Source: Caballeronia jiangsuensis
GTDB taxonomy: Bacteria > Pseudomonadota > Gammaproteobacteria > Burkholderiales > Burkholderiaceae
Length of the DNA stretch: 64,000 nt
Assembly: GCA_000648925.1 (NCBI GenBank)
Contig: JFHF01000016.1
Span: forward strand, 1 to 64,000
Direction of reading: 5' to 3'
A model generated the notes under the pieces. It made no database searches. It saw nothing but the letters and a program-made list of their open reading frames with translations, and was not told the origin of the DNA. Of the stretch, positions 17,044 to 25,889 are shown in pieces. Each line of letters starts with the position of its first letter. The first letter of the stretch is position 1. The position numbers and the translations under genes were made by a program.

Positions 17044-18681
17044 ATGGAACGGTCAGCACACGTCGATACATTCGCGCGCGATCATCTGCCGCCGCAGGAA
17101 CAATGGCCGGTGTTCATGCTCGACAACGCGGATGTCGCCTATCCCGCGCGCATCAATTGCGCGACCGAGTTGCTGGATCGCGCAATCGAACGCGGATACG
17201 GCGATCGTCCCGCGATCTGGTCCGATCTGAACGGCGAACCGCATGCGACGAGTTATCGCGAGTTGCGCGCGCTCGTGAATCGCAGCGCGCATGTGCTCGT
17301 CGATGAAATGGGCTTGCGTCCGGGCAATCGCGTGCTGCTGCGCGGGCCGAATACCTTGCAGATGGCGGTCGCGTTCTTCGCGGCGCTGAAGGCGGGTCTC
17401 GTCGTCGTGCCGACCATGCCGCTGCTGCGCGCGAAGGAGTTGAAGCAGATCATCGACAAGGCGCATATTTCGGCGGCGCTCTGCGACGTGCGCCTGACCG
17501 AAGAACTGAAACGCTGCGCGACGAAGGGCGACGAGTTCCATTGCGAAGGACTCGCGCGGGTTCTCATGTTTCACGACGACGCGCCCGGTTCGCTCGAATC
17601 GCTCGCGGCGGCGAAGCCCGATCAATTCGATGCCTGCGATACCGCCGCCGACGACGTGTGCCTCATCGCGTTCACGAGCGGCACGACAGGCGCGCCGAAG
17701 GGCTGCATGCACTTCCATCGCGATGTGCTCGCGATGTGCGATCTCTTCCCGCGCCACATCCTTAAACCGACATCGGACGATGTGTTCTGCGGCACGCCGC
17801 CGCTCGCGTTCACGTTCGGTCTCGGCGGCCTGCTCTGCTTTCCGTTGCGCGTGGGCGCATCGACGGTATTGCTCGAAAAGCTCACGCCGGAAACGCTGCT
17901 GCAAACCGTCGAGCGTTATCGCGCGACGATCATGTTCACCGCGCCGACGTTCTACCGGCAGATGGCGCCGCTCATCAAGGGCTTCGACGTGAAGAGCCTG
18001 AAAAAGACGGTCTCCGCGGGCGAAGCGCTGCCCGATTCGACGCGCACGCTATGGCGCGACGCGAGCGGCATCGAGATGACCGATGGCATCGGCGGCACGG
18101 AGATGATCCATATCTTCATTTCGTCGGCGGGCGCGGACGTGCGCGAGCACGCGATCGGACGCGCGGTGCCGGGCTACGTCGTGCAGGCCGTCGACGATGC
18201 GATGCAGCCTGTGCCGCCGAACACGATCGGCAAGCTCGCGGTGCGCGGCCCGACGGGCTGCCGCTATCTCGCCGACGAGCGTCAGTCGAAGTTCGTGCGC
18301 GACGGCTGGAACCTGCCCGGCGATTCCGTCATGATCGATGAAGACGGCTACGTGTTCTATCAGGCGCGCGCCGACGACATGATCGTATCGGCGGGCTACA
18401 ACATTTCCGGGCCGGAAGTTGAAAGCGTGCTGATGCAGCACGAAGCGGTTGCGGAATGCGGCGTGATCGGCGTGCCCGACGAAACGCGCGGACAAGTGGT
18501 GAAGGCGTTCGTCGTGCTCAATCCCGGCTTCACGGGCGACGATGCGCTCGTCGCCGCATTGCAGGACTTCGTGAAGCGCACTGTCGCGCCTTATAAATAT
18601 CCGCGCATGGTGGCCTTTCTCACTGCGTTGCCGCGCACCGAAACGGGCAAGCTCAAACGCTTCGCGTTGCGCTCGATGTAG
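17044..18681 (+). CDS. Benzoate-CoA-ligase-family enzyme, probable 2-aminobenzoate-CoA ligase (545 aa)
   Basis: AMP-forming acyl-CoA synthetase: P-loop-like FTSGTTGAPKGCMHFHRDV, the aryl-binding TPPLAFTFGLGG, DGIGGTEMIHIF (A5 motif), GWNLPGDSV and the C-terminal swinging lysine in RTETGKLKRF. The sequence resembles the benzoate-CoA ligase group. It would activate anthranilate (or salicylate) with ATP and CoA, the entry step of this operon. Starts 12 bp after the ridA-like gene; last enzyme of the operon. Confidence 0.88.
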   Translation: MERSAHVDTFARDHLPPQEQWPVFMLDNADVAYPARINCATELLDRAIERGYGDRPAIWSDLNGEPHATSYRELRALVNRSAHVLVDEMGLRPGNRVLLRGPNTLQMAVAFFAALKAGLVVVPTMPLLRAKELKQIIDKAHISAALCDVRLTEELKRCATKGDEFHCEGLARVLMFHDDAPGSLESLAAAKPDQFDACDTAADDVCLIAFTSGTTGAPKGCMHFHRDVLAMCDLFPRHILKPTSDDVFCGTPPLAFTFGLGGLLCFPLRVGASTVLLEKLTPETLLQTVERYRATIMFTAPTFYRQMAPLIKGFDVKSLKKTVSAGEALPDSTRTLWRDASGIEMTDGIGGTEMIHIFISSAGADVREHAIGRAVPGYVVQAVDDAMQPVPPNTIGKLAVRGPTGCRYLADERQSKFVRDGWNLPGDSVMIDEDGYVFYQARADDMIVSAGYNISGPEVESVLMQHEAVAECGVIGVPDETRGQVVKAFVVLNPGFTGDDALVAALQDFVKRTVAPYKYPRMVAFLTALPRTETGKLKRFALRSM

Positions 18682-18766
18682 CGGGAAGGAAAGACGTTTG
18701 CTTGGTAGAGTACGGGTCATGCCCGCCGCGAGGCGGCTCGCCCACTCTTCCGAGCGAACAAGAAAA

Positions 18767-20374
18767 ATGCTTCTTTCACGACGTTTCCTTGTTGTTTCTC
18801 TTTCCGCCGCGCTTGCCATCTCCGCGCAAACCGCGACCGCCGCGAGCAAGACGCTCGTGTTCTGTTCCGAAGGCAGTCCCGCCGGCTTCGATTCCGCGCA
18901 GTACACCACCAGCACCGATTTCGATGCGGGCGCTCACGCCGTCTACGATCAGCTCGTCGAATTCAAACGCGGCACGCTCGATCTCGTGCCCGGTCTCGCT
19001 GAGAAATGGGACGAAGCGCCGGATGCGAAGACCTTCACGTTTCATCTCCGGCACGGCGTGAAATTTCAATCGACATCGTGGTTCAAGCCCACGCGCGACT
19101 TCAACGCGGACGATGTCGTGTTCACGTTCAAGCGCATGATCGATCCGAACGATCCGTTCCAGAAGGCGCATCCGGTCAGCTTTCCGTATCTGACCGATCT
19201 CGGCTACGACAAGAACATCGCGTCAGTGGAGAAGCTCGACGATTACACCGTGCGCTTCACGCTCAAGACGGCGGATGTCGTGTTCGTGCGCAACATCGCA
19301 ATGGAATTCGCGTCGATCGTATCGGCGGAATATGCGGCGCAGTTGCTCAAACAGAACAAGCCCGAGGACCTCAATCAGAAGCCGGTGGGTACGGGCGCGT
19401 TCGTATTCCGCGACTATCAGAAGGATGCGACGATCCGCTACGACGCGAATCCGACGTACTGGAACCGGAAGGACGTGCATATCGACAAACTCGTCTTCTC
19501 GATCACGCCGGATGCCGCCGTGCGCCAGCAGAAGTTATCGAGCGGCGAATGCCAGGTGACGTCGTTCCCGCGCCCCGCCGACATCGGCGCTTCGAAGCAG
19601 GACCCGAAGCTCACGGTGCTGTCGGGTGTCGGCTTCAATGTCGCGTACGTCGGCTACAACACGACGCACAAGCCGCTCGACAACGTGAACGTGCGACGCG
19701 CGCTCGACATGGCGATCGACAAGCAGGCGATCATCAAGACTGTCTACGAAGGCGCGGCCACGATGGCGACGAACCCGATGCCGCCTTCGCAATGGTCCTA
19801 TAACAAGGCGTTGAAGGACGCGCCGCGCGATCCCGCGAAGGCGAAGGAACTGCTGAAGGAAGCGGGCTTTCCGAACGGCTTCACCATCACGCTATGGGCG
19901 ATGCCCGTGCAGCGCGGCTATAACCCGAACGCGCGTCTGATGGCGCAACTGATTCAATCGGACTGGGCGAAGATCGGCGTGAAGGCGAATATCGTCACGT
20001 ACGAATGGGCCGAGTACAACAAGCGCGCGAAGACGAACGGCGAGCACGACGCGATTCTTTACGGCTGGCTCGGCGACAACGGCGATCCCGACAACTGGCT
20101 CGGCACGACGCTCGGTTGCGACGCGGTCCACGGAAGCAACATGGCGAAGTGGTGCAACAAGCAGTTCGACGATCTGCTCGCGAAAGCGCGCCTCGTCACC
20201 GATCAGAACGCGCGCACGAAGCTCTATGAAGAAGCGCAGGTCGTCTTCAAGGATCAGGTGCCGTACACGCCGCTCGCGCACGCCAACATCTTCCAGCCGA
20301 TCTCGAAGCGTGTACACGGCTATCTGATCAGCCCGCTCGGCGGACATCGCTTCGACGGCATCACGCTCGACTGA
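18767..20374 (+). CDS. ABC transporter substrate-binding protein, DppA/family 5 (535 aa)
   Basis: Sec signal peptide (MLLSRRFLVVSLSAALAISAQTATA) followed by a family-5 solute-binding protein: KTLVFCSEGSPAGFDSAQ, FNADDVVFTFKRM, NVRRALDMAIDKQAI, and the C-terminal VPYTPLAHANIFQP. DppA homologues bind dipeptides, heme or nickel. No permease or ATPase genes accompany it, so it must use a transporter encoded elsewhere or act only as a sensor. It follows the ligase gene by 85 bp in the same direction and could bind an aromatic or peptide ligand linked to that pathway. Confidence 0.88.
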   Translation: MLLSRRFLVVSLSAALAISAQTATAASKTLVFCSEGSPAGFDSAQYTTSTDFDAGAHAVYDQLVEFKRGTLDLVPGLAEKWDEAPDAKTFTFHLRHGVKFQSTSWFKPTRDFNADDVVFTFKRMIDPNDPFQKAHPVSFPYLTDLGYDKNIASVEKLDDYTVRFTLKTADVVFVRNIAMEFASIVSAEYAAQLLKQNKPEDLNQKPVGTGAFVFRDYQKDATIRYDANPTYWNRKDVHIDKLVFSITPDAAVRQQKLSSGECQVTSFPRPADIGASKQDPKLTVLSGVGFNVAYVGYNTTHKPLDNVNVRRALDMAIDKQAIIKTVYEGAATMATNPMPPSQWSYNKALKDAPRDPAKAKELLKEAGFPNGFTITLWAMPVQRGYNPNARLMAQLIQSDWAKIGVKANIVTYEWAEYNKRAKTNGEHDAILYGWLGDNGDPDNWLGTTLGCDAVHGSNMAKWCNKQFDDLLAKARLVTDQNARTKLYEEAQVVFKDQVPYTPLAHANIFQPISKRVHGYLISPLGGHRFDGITLD

Positions 20375-20632
20375 TCAGCCTCCGCGAAACCACGCATCGA
20401 TGCTGTCGCGCTCTTCGCGCTTGCCCGACTGCGTCTTGTACGCATCGCCGCCACCGACCGCGCTGGTGGCGGCATCGGGCATATCGTGCGTGTCGGTCTT
20501 CGCGTGCGTCACCTGAACGGCCGTCGTGCCGTGAGATACCGGCGTGACCTTGCCGGAATCGTCCGCGAACGCGGGCATGGCCGACAGCGCCGCGCTCGCA
20601 GCGAGAAGAATGCTGATGGTCTTCGCTCTCAT
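20375..20632 (-). CDS. Small exported protein of unknown function (85 aa)
   Basis: Signal peptide (MRAKTISILLAASAALSAMPAFA) and a mature part of about 62 residues, hydrophilic, with several His and Asp (THAKTDTHDMPD) and no cysteine. Resembles the many short secreted hypothetical proteins of Burkholderia; I cannot name a family with certainty. GGGGAT precedes the ATG. Its stop codon abuts the stop of the convergent binding-protein gene. Confidence 0.6.
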   Translation of the reverse strand: MRAKTISILLAASAALSAMPAFADDSGKVTPVSHGTTAVQVTHAKTDTHDMPDAATSAVGGGDAYKTQSGKREERDSIDAWFRGG

Positions 20633-21068
20633 GGCGATCCCCGTGAATGTGTCGATAAAAAGAGGCGCGATCGATCAACACGGTTCCCGGAATCGAATCA
20701 TCGTGCCGAAAGCATCGCGCCCGCCTGATCCATTGCATGGCCTGTGCCAATGACGATGGACGCATCGGTCCAATCCACTCAAAGGCCCGTAAATAAAGGC
20801 GTTCCGCCTGACGCTCGATAGCCGTCGAAGCGCACGCATGTCGGATGACGGCCAACGCTTCACCGTGCCCTGTGCGACGCGATCCGACAGCACGAACGCA
20901 CGTGTGTCGTTTTCTGCCGTTTTCCAGACGCGTGAGCGAAGGCATGCACGCGTCCCGATCCGCACACTCTGGAAACATCATGCCGAGGGCCGCGCGCCTC
21001 ATCGGCGGCCTTCTGCGCGACCACACCGCAGTCCTTCGTGTTCGCCTTGAAAATCAGGAGTGAGACAA
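20633..21068. other. 436-bp intergenic region, nothing recognised
   Basis: Divergent upstream region of the small exported protein and the MHS permease. It contains short open frames on both strands but none with a plausible ribosome site plus family similarity. A short AGGCG-TTC-CGCCT hairpin lies near 20798. It presumably contains both promoters; I cannot point to boxes with confidence. Confidence 0.4.
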
Positions 21069-22541
21069 TTGAGTTCCTCGCACGAGCGCAATGCCCGCAG
21101 CAAATCGTCGCCGCATCTCACGCTGGGCGATATCACCGTCGTCGATCACGCTCTTCTGAAACGTGCCGTGGGCGCGATGGCGCTCGGCAATGCGATGGAA
21201 TGGTTCGACTTCGGCGTCTATAGCTATATCGCCGTCGTGCTGGGGAAAGTATTTTTTCCGTCGAGCAGCCCGTCCGCGCAATTGATCGCGACCTTCGGCA
21301 CGTTTGCCGCCGCGTTTCTCGTGCGCCCGATCGGCGGCATGGTGTTCGGCCCGCTCGGTGACCGCATCGGCCGCCAGCGCGTGCTCGCCATGACGATGAT
21401 CATGATGGCGGCCGGCACGTTCTGTATCGGCCTGATTCCGAGCTATCACTCGATTGGCATTCTCGCGCCCGTGCTCCTGCTCGTCGCGCGTCTCGTGCAG
21501 GGCTTCTCCACAGGCGGCGAGTACGGCGGCGCGGCGACCTTCATCGCCGAATTCTCGACCGATGCGCGGCGCGGCTTTTACGGCAGCTTTCTCGAAGTCG
21601 GCACGCTCGCGGGCTATATCCTCGGCGCGGGCACGGTTGCGCTGCTGACGGCGACGCTTTCGCACGACGCGCTGTTGTCATGGGGCTGGCGCGTGCCGTT
21701 CATGATCGCGGGCCCGCTGGGTCTCGTGGGCCTCTATATCCGCATGAAGCTCGAAGAAACGCCGGCGTTCAAGAAGGAAGCCGAGACGCGCGAGGCGCAC
21801 GAACGCTCGCGTCCGAAGCAGCGCTTCACCGAGCTTCTTTCGCAGCAGTTCAGGCCGATGATGCAATGCGTCGGGCTCGTGCTGATCTTCAACGTCACCG
21901 ACTATATGGCGCTTTCGTATCTGCCGAGCTTTCTGTCGGCGACACTGCATTTCGATGAAACGCACGGCCTCTTTCTCGTGCTGCTCGTGATGGTGCTGAT
22001 GATCCCGATGACGCTCTTCGCGGGCCATCTCTCCGACCTGATCGGCCGCAAGCCGGTGATGCTCTTTGGCTGCATCGGGCTTTTCGCGCTGTCGATTCCC
22101 GCGCTCCTGCTGGTGCGCACGGGCGCGCTGCTGCCGGTGTTCCTCGGCCTGCTGATACTCGGCGCGCTGCTTTCCACCTTCACGGGCGTGATGCCTTCGG
22201 CGCTGCCCGCGCTCTTTCCGACGCGCATTCGTTACGGCGCGCTCGCGATCGGCTTCAACGTGTCCGTGTCCCTGTTTGGCGGCACGACGCCGCTCGTCAC
22301 GGCATGGCTCGTCGATGCGACGGGCAATCTGATGATGCCCGCGTATTACCTGATGGCGGCATCGGTGATCGGGGTGGTGTCAGTGCTCGCGTTGCGCGAG
22401 ACGGCGCGTCAGCCCTTGCTCGGCTCGGGGCCGTGCGTCGCCACGAAAGCGGAAGCGCTCGCCCTCACGCGCAAGAAGCTGAAGGTCGTTCAATCGGGCA
22501 GGCGCGAGCGCGAGGTCGTCCCGCAAAAGAAGCGCGCGTGA
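21069..22541 (+). CDS. MHS-family MFS permease, ProP-like (490 aa)
   Basis: Twelve membrane segments. AMALGNAMEWFDFGVYSYIAVVLGKVFFP is close to the first helix of the proline/betaine permease ProP and PVRPIGG-type motif VRPIGGMVFGPLGDRIGRQR follows. The C-terminal tail is basic (KKLKVV, REREVVPQKKRA) and lacks a clear coiled coil. I choose the TTG at 21069 because AGGAG (21056-21060) is eight bases upstream; a GTG at 21060 overlaps the ribosome site itself. Probably imports an osmolyte or a carboxylate. Confidence 0.82.
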   Translation: MSSSHERNARSKSSPHLTLGDITVVDHALLKRAVGAMALGNAMEWFDFGVYSYIAVVLGKVFFPSSSPSAQLIATFGTFAAAFLVRPIGGMVFGPLGDRIGRQRVLAMTMIMMAAGTFCIGLIPSYHSIGILAPVLLLVARLVQGFSTGGEYGGAATFIAEFSTDARRGFYGSFLEVGTLAGYILGAGTVALLTATLSHDALLSWGWRVPFMIAGPLGLVGLYIRMKLEETPAFKKEAETREAHERSRPKQRFTELLSQQFRPMMQCVGLVLIFNVTDYMALSYLPSFLSATLHFDETHGLFLVLLVMVLMIPMTLFAGHLSDLIGRKPVMLFGCIGLFALSIPALLLVRTGALLPVFLGLLILGALLSTFTGVMPSALPALFPTRIRYGALAIGFNVSVSLFGGTTPLVTAWLVDATGNLMMPAYYLMAASVIGVVSVLALRETARQPLLGSGPCVATKAEALALTRKKLKVVQSGRREREVVPQKKRA

Positions 22542-22553
22542 ACGCCTCCGCAT

Positions 22554-23180
22554 TCATGCCGCAAGCGCGCTTCTCAACGCTTCGAGAAACCTGACGTAAG
22601 CAGTCGCACCGGGGTCCGCGTGCCCGATGCTGCGCTCCTGAACCCACGCCGCGCGGCCCTTTTTCGATTGCAGCGTGGCCGTCGCGCTGACCTGTTCGCT
22701 GGCCTTTGCGATCATCGCGTCGAGCGCGTCCGTCGCGCTGCCTTGCGATGCGGCCAGCACATCGAGACTCGGCACCAGCGCATCCAGCACGGTCTTGTCG
22801 CCGACCTGACTCTTGCCGCGTTCGATGATGCGCGCCGCCACCGCCTGACCGATCGCGAGCGCTTCGTCGCGCCCGATCGCGTCCTTGTCCTTCACCGTCT
22901 TCGCGGCGGCCAGCAGACCACCGCCGACGAGCGCTGCGAACGTCGATGGATTCGCCGTCGAAAATGCCTTGGCGGCGGCCAGCATGATTTCGTTGAGCGT
23001 TGCTTCTTCGGGCAGCGCGCCCAATGCCTTCACGACCGCCGCCGATCCGGACTGCACCGTGATCCCGAGATCGCCATCGCCGAGCGCCGCGTCGAGATCG
23101 CGCAGTTCATCGGCGTGCGCGGGAAGCGCGCCGAGCGCGCGCGTGAGGATGTCCCGCAGTTCCTTGCTGGTTACGCTCAT
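22554..23180 (-). CDS. dhaL: Dihydroxyacetone kinase subunit DhaL (208 aa)
   Basis: DhaL nucleotide-binding subunit. DLDAALGDGDLG provides Asp30, Asp35 and Asp37, which hold ATP-Mg2+; the GGGLLAAAKT and GDKTVLDALVPS motifs are typical. The C-terminal region KKGRAAWVQERSIGHADPGA is also diagnostic. Works with DhaK to phosphorylate dihydroxyacetone or a related ketose such as erythrulose. Twelve bp after the dhaK stop. No DhaM subunit is nearby, so an ATP-dependent form is likely. Confidence 0.92.
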   Translation of the reverse strand: MSVTSKELRDILTRALGALPAHADELRDLDAALGDGDLGITVQSGSAAVVKALGALPEEATLNEIMLAAAKAFSTANPSTFAALVGGGLLAAAKTVKDKDAIGRDEALAIGQAVAARIIERGKSQVGDKTVLDALVPSLDVLAASQGSATDALDAMIAKASEQVSATATLQSKKGRAAWVQERSIGHADPGATAYVRFLEALRSALAA

Positions 23181-23192
23181 CGCATGCTCCTT

Positions 23193-24203
23193 TCAGGACT
23201 CGGTGCCGTCGCGGAAGAACGGCGAGTGCGCGGGCGCTTCGAGCAGCGCTTCGAGTTCGTCGTCGAGCAGCATGACCGTGATCGACGCGCCTGCCATTTC
23301 GAGACTCGTCACGTATTCGCCGACATACGAGCGCGCGATCTTCAGCCCTTCATCGGCGATGAGCTTTGCTGAACGTCGATACAGCAGATAGAGCTCTTCG
23401 AGCGGCGTCGCGCCCAGGCCGTTGACGAGCAGCGCGACGCGCGAACCTTTCGGCGCGGCGAGATCGCCGATGATCTGTCCGGTGAGACGTTCCGCGATGG
23501 CATCGGCGGATTCGAGCTTGCCGCGATGCGTGCCCGGCTCGCCGTGAATGCCGATCCCGATCTCCATCTCGCCTTCGGGCAGCGTGAACGTGGGCTTGCC
23601 GGCGGCAGGCAGGATCGTGGGCGAGAGGCCGACGCCCATCGTGCGGCAGTTGGCGTTTGCCTTGGCGCAGATGCGCGCGACATCGTCGAGCGAATCGCCG
23701 CGTTCGGCGGCTGCGCCTGCGCATTTGAAGGCGAACACCATGCCGGCGACGCCGCGCCGGTCGTCCGCGCGGTCTTTCGGTGCGGAGGCGACATCGTCGG
23801 TGAGCACGACCGTTTTTATGTCGATGCCTTCGGCTTCCGCGAGGTCGGCTGCGAGGTCGAAGTTGAGCACGTCGCCGCCGTAGTTGCCGTAGACATAGAG
23901 CACGCCGGCGCCGCCGTTTACGGCTTTCGTCGCTTCGAAGATCTGCTCCGATGATGGCGATGAGAATACGTTGCCGACTGCTACGCCGCCGCATAGGCCC
24001 TCGCCGACGTAGCCGAGGAAGCCGGGCATGTGGCCCGAACCACCACCGGTGATGATGCCTACGCGGCCCGGTTTTGGAGCGTCGGCGCGGACCAGCGCGC
24101 GGTGGTCCTCAGTCGCGGGTTTGATCCATTGCGGATGGGCGAGGAGGAGTGATTCGATGATCTCATCGACGAAGGATTCTGGGTTGTTGATGATTTTTTT
24201 CAT
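23193..24203 (-). CDS. dhaK: Dihydroxyacetone kinase subunit DhaK (336 aa)
   Basis: Substrate-binding subunit. ITGGGSGHMP places His58, NYGGDVLNFDLA places Asp111, and GIGIHGEPGTHRG carries His220, the histidine that bonds covalently to the ketone of dihydroxyacetone in the family. GSGHMP in place of the usual GSGHEP is a small deviation beside the substrate pocket and may signal a substrate other than dihydroxyacetone, for example a four-carbon ketose. Lies downstream of the sugar-importer operon but is separated from it by the palindromic repeat. Confidence 0.92.
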   Translation of the reverse strand: MKKIINNPESFVDEIIESLLLAHPQWIKPATEDHRALVRADAPKPGRVGIITGGGSGHMPGFLGYVGEGLCGGVAVGNVFSSPSSEQIFEATKAVNGGAGVLYVYGNYGGDVLNFDLAADLAEAEGIDIKTVVLTDDVASAPKDRADDRRGVAGMVFAFKCAGAAAERGDSLDDVARICAKANANCRTMGVGLSPTILPAAGKPTFTLPEGEMEIGIGIHGEPGTHRGKLESADAIAERLTGQIIGDLAAPKGSRVALLVNGLGATPLEELYLLYRRSAKLIADEGLKIARSYVGEYVTSLEMAGASITVMLLDDELEALLEAPAHSPFFRDGTES

Positions 24204-24255
24204 GGTGTTTTTGCGGCTCCTATTGCGGTTGTTTGGTCGCTTGCTTGCGTTTGCG

Positions 24256-24874
24256 TGAAATCCTGCTTTCGTGTCGGTCTATTGGCTCTGCCCCTCCCCG
24301 GGGCGGGGGTCACTTTCTTTGCTGCTGCAAAGAAAGTAACCAAAGAAACAGCTTTCCCCAGCCTAAGCACTTCACACCGGCCGCGGCACAGACGATTGGC
24401 CTAATGGCCCGGCTATAGCGAGTGCCCTCGTAGGTCTCGCGGGGCTTGGACCGCGCACGGTCTGTCACCTCGCACCGCTTGCTTCACTGGTTCAGCACCA
24501 AATAGCTCCAGCCCGCTTCGCGGCCGACCGGTCAATCGGGTTGGCGCGTGCTTCTTTGCTGATGCCTCTCCTATAGATGGTTTCCCTCGCAGACCCAACG
24601 GCAGCGCGTAGCGCTGTGCCGAAGCTCTTTCGTGCTGAACCAGCGCGCTGAAACGTCTCGGGCGGCAGACCGTGCGCGAGCCAAGCCCGGTAAGTCCTTT
24701 GGGGGCGACACTTAGGCGAGTGCCGCTTCCTGCTGGCAAGCATGGCCAAACTGCGTGTGACCGCGGGCGGTGAGAAGCTGCTTTCTTTGGTTACTTTCTT
24801 TGCAGCAGCAAAGAAAGTGACCCCCGCCCCGGGGAGGGGCAGTGCTAATAGACCGACACGAACACAGGATTCCA
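24256..24874. repeat. Nested palindromic repeat element, copy 1 (~619 bp)
   Basis: The ends are inverted copies of each other: the left end reads AATCCTG, TTTCGTGTCGGTCTATT, GCCCCTCCCCGGGGC, and the reverse complement of the right end reads the same with few changes. Inside each end lies an 11-bp-stem hairpin (24312-24337 and 24793-24818; ACTTTCTTTGC-TGCT-GCAAAGAAAGT). Further inner segments are also inverted copies, such as GGTTCAGCACCAAATAGCT against its counterpart near 24640. No transposase is encoded. It begins 14 bp after the permease stop and ends 53 bp before dhaK. A second copy lies at 42144-42744. Short open frames inside it are not genes. Confidence 0.85.
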
Positions 24875-24887
24875 TAGAAGCAAGAGT

Positions 24888-25889
24888 TCAAACCTTCCTC
24901 CGCTGACTGAGCGCATCGAGCAACACTGCGGCGAAGATGACACCACCTTGAATGAACTGAGTCCAGAAGGGGTTCACGCCGAGCAACGAAAGGCCGACGT
25001 TGATGACGCCGATAAGCACCACCCCGATAAAAGTGCCGACAATCGACCCACGCCCGCCGGCAAGCGAAGTGCCCCCAATGACAATAGCCGCGATAACCTG
25101 CAACTCGAGCCCATTAGCCGCCGAAGGCAAGGCGGAATTCAGCCGCCCGGCAAGCACGATCCCGGCGATCGCCGCCGTAACGCCAGCAAGCATGTAAGTA
25201 AAAAACACCACACGCCTCACAGGAATGCCAGCAAGCCGCGCCGCTTCCTGATTCCCGCCGACGGCAAACACCTGATGCCCGAACGTCGTCTTGCGCAACA
25301 ACACATGCCCGGCGACGAACACGACCAACATGACGATCATCGGCATCGGCAAACCAGCGACGGTCTTCGCACCGAACATCGTGAACGCGTTGGGGAAATC
25401 GAACTTCGTGCGGCCATCGGAAATGGCGAGCGTGAGGCCGCGCGCCATCGCCATGGCGGCCAGCGTGACGATGAAGGGCACGAGCCTGAGCCACGAGATC
25501 ACAAGCCCGTTCAGCGCGCCCGCGAACGCGCCCACCGCGAGCGCGACGCCTAGCCCCGCCACGCCCAACCCGACCGCGCCCGGACTCGACCCCGCCATGA
25601 CGGTCGCCGCCACCATGCCGCTCAACGCGACGAGCGAGCCGACCGACAAGTCGATGCCCGATGTGATGATGACGAACGTGCCGCCCACCGCTGCGATGCC
25701 CACCACGGACACCTGCACCATGATGTTCGTGAGCGTGCTCGTGGTGAGAAACTCGGGCGATGCGATCGACAACGCAATACAGATGATGACGAGCGCCGCG
25801 AACAAAGGCCCGATGCCGCTCCTCAATTGACGGATCACGCGGCGCGACAGCGCCTCCGTATCCGAACGATCGGCTGCCGTGGAGGTCAT
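24888..25889 (-). CDS. Sugar ABC transporter permease, RbsC family (333 aa)
   Basis: Eight to ten hydrophobic segments with the RbsC signature: GGTFVIITSGIDLSVGSLVALSG, then TFGHQVFAVGGNQEAARLAGI, the loop that contacts the ATPase, and GGTSLAGGRGSIVGT. The start at 25889 overlaps the ATPase stop (ATGA). Last gene of the importer module (binding protein, ATPase, permease). Moves a pentose or deoxypentose-like sugar by analogy with ribose and autoinducer-2 importers. Confidence 0.9.
   Translation of the reverse strand: MTSTAADRSDTEALSRRVIRQLRSGIGPLFAALVIICIALSIASPEFLTTSTLTNIMVQVSVVGIAAVGGTFVIITSGIDLSVGSLVALSGMVAATVMAGSSPGAVGLGVAGLGVALAVGAFAGALNGLVISWLRLVPFIVTLAAMAMARGLTLAISDGRTKFDFPNAFTMFGAKTVAGLPMPMIVMLVVFVAGHVLLRKTTFGHQVFAVGGNQEAARLAGIPVRRVVFFTYMLAGVTAAIAGIVLAGRLNSALPSAANGLELQVIAAIVIGGTSLAGGRGSIVGTFIGVVLIGVINVGLSLLGVNPFWTQFIQGGVIFAAVLLDALSQRRKV

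Noticed and set aside
20838..21063. Short plus-strand frames upstream of the MHS permease
   Set aside because: No ribosome site or recognisable sequence; more likely leader and promoter DNA.
24256..24874. Insertion sequence with transposase
   Set aside because: Inverted ends are present but no transposase reading frame, and I could not see convincing target-site duplications.
24413..24875. Small open frames inside repeat copy 1
   Set aside because: They arise from the palindromic repeat; equivalent frames in copy 2 differ in length and are not preserved.
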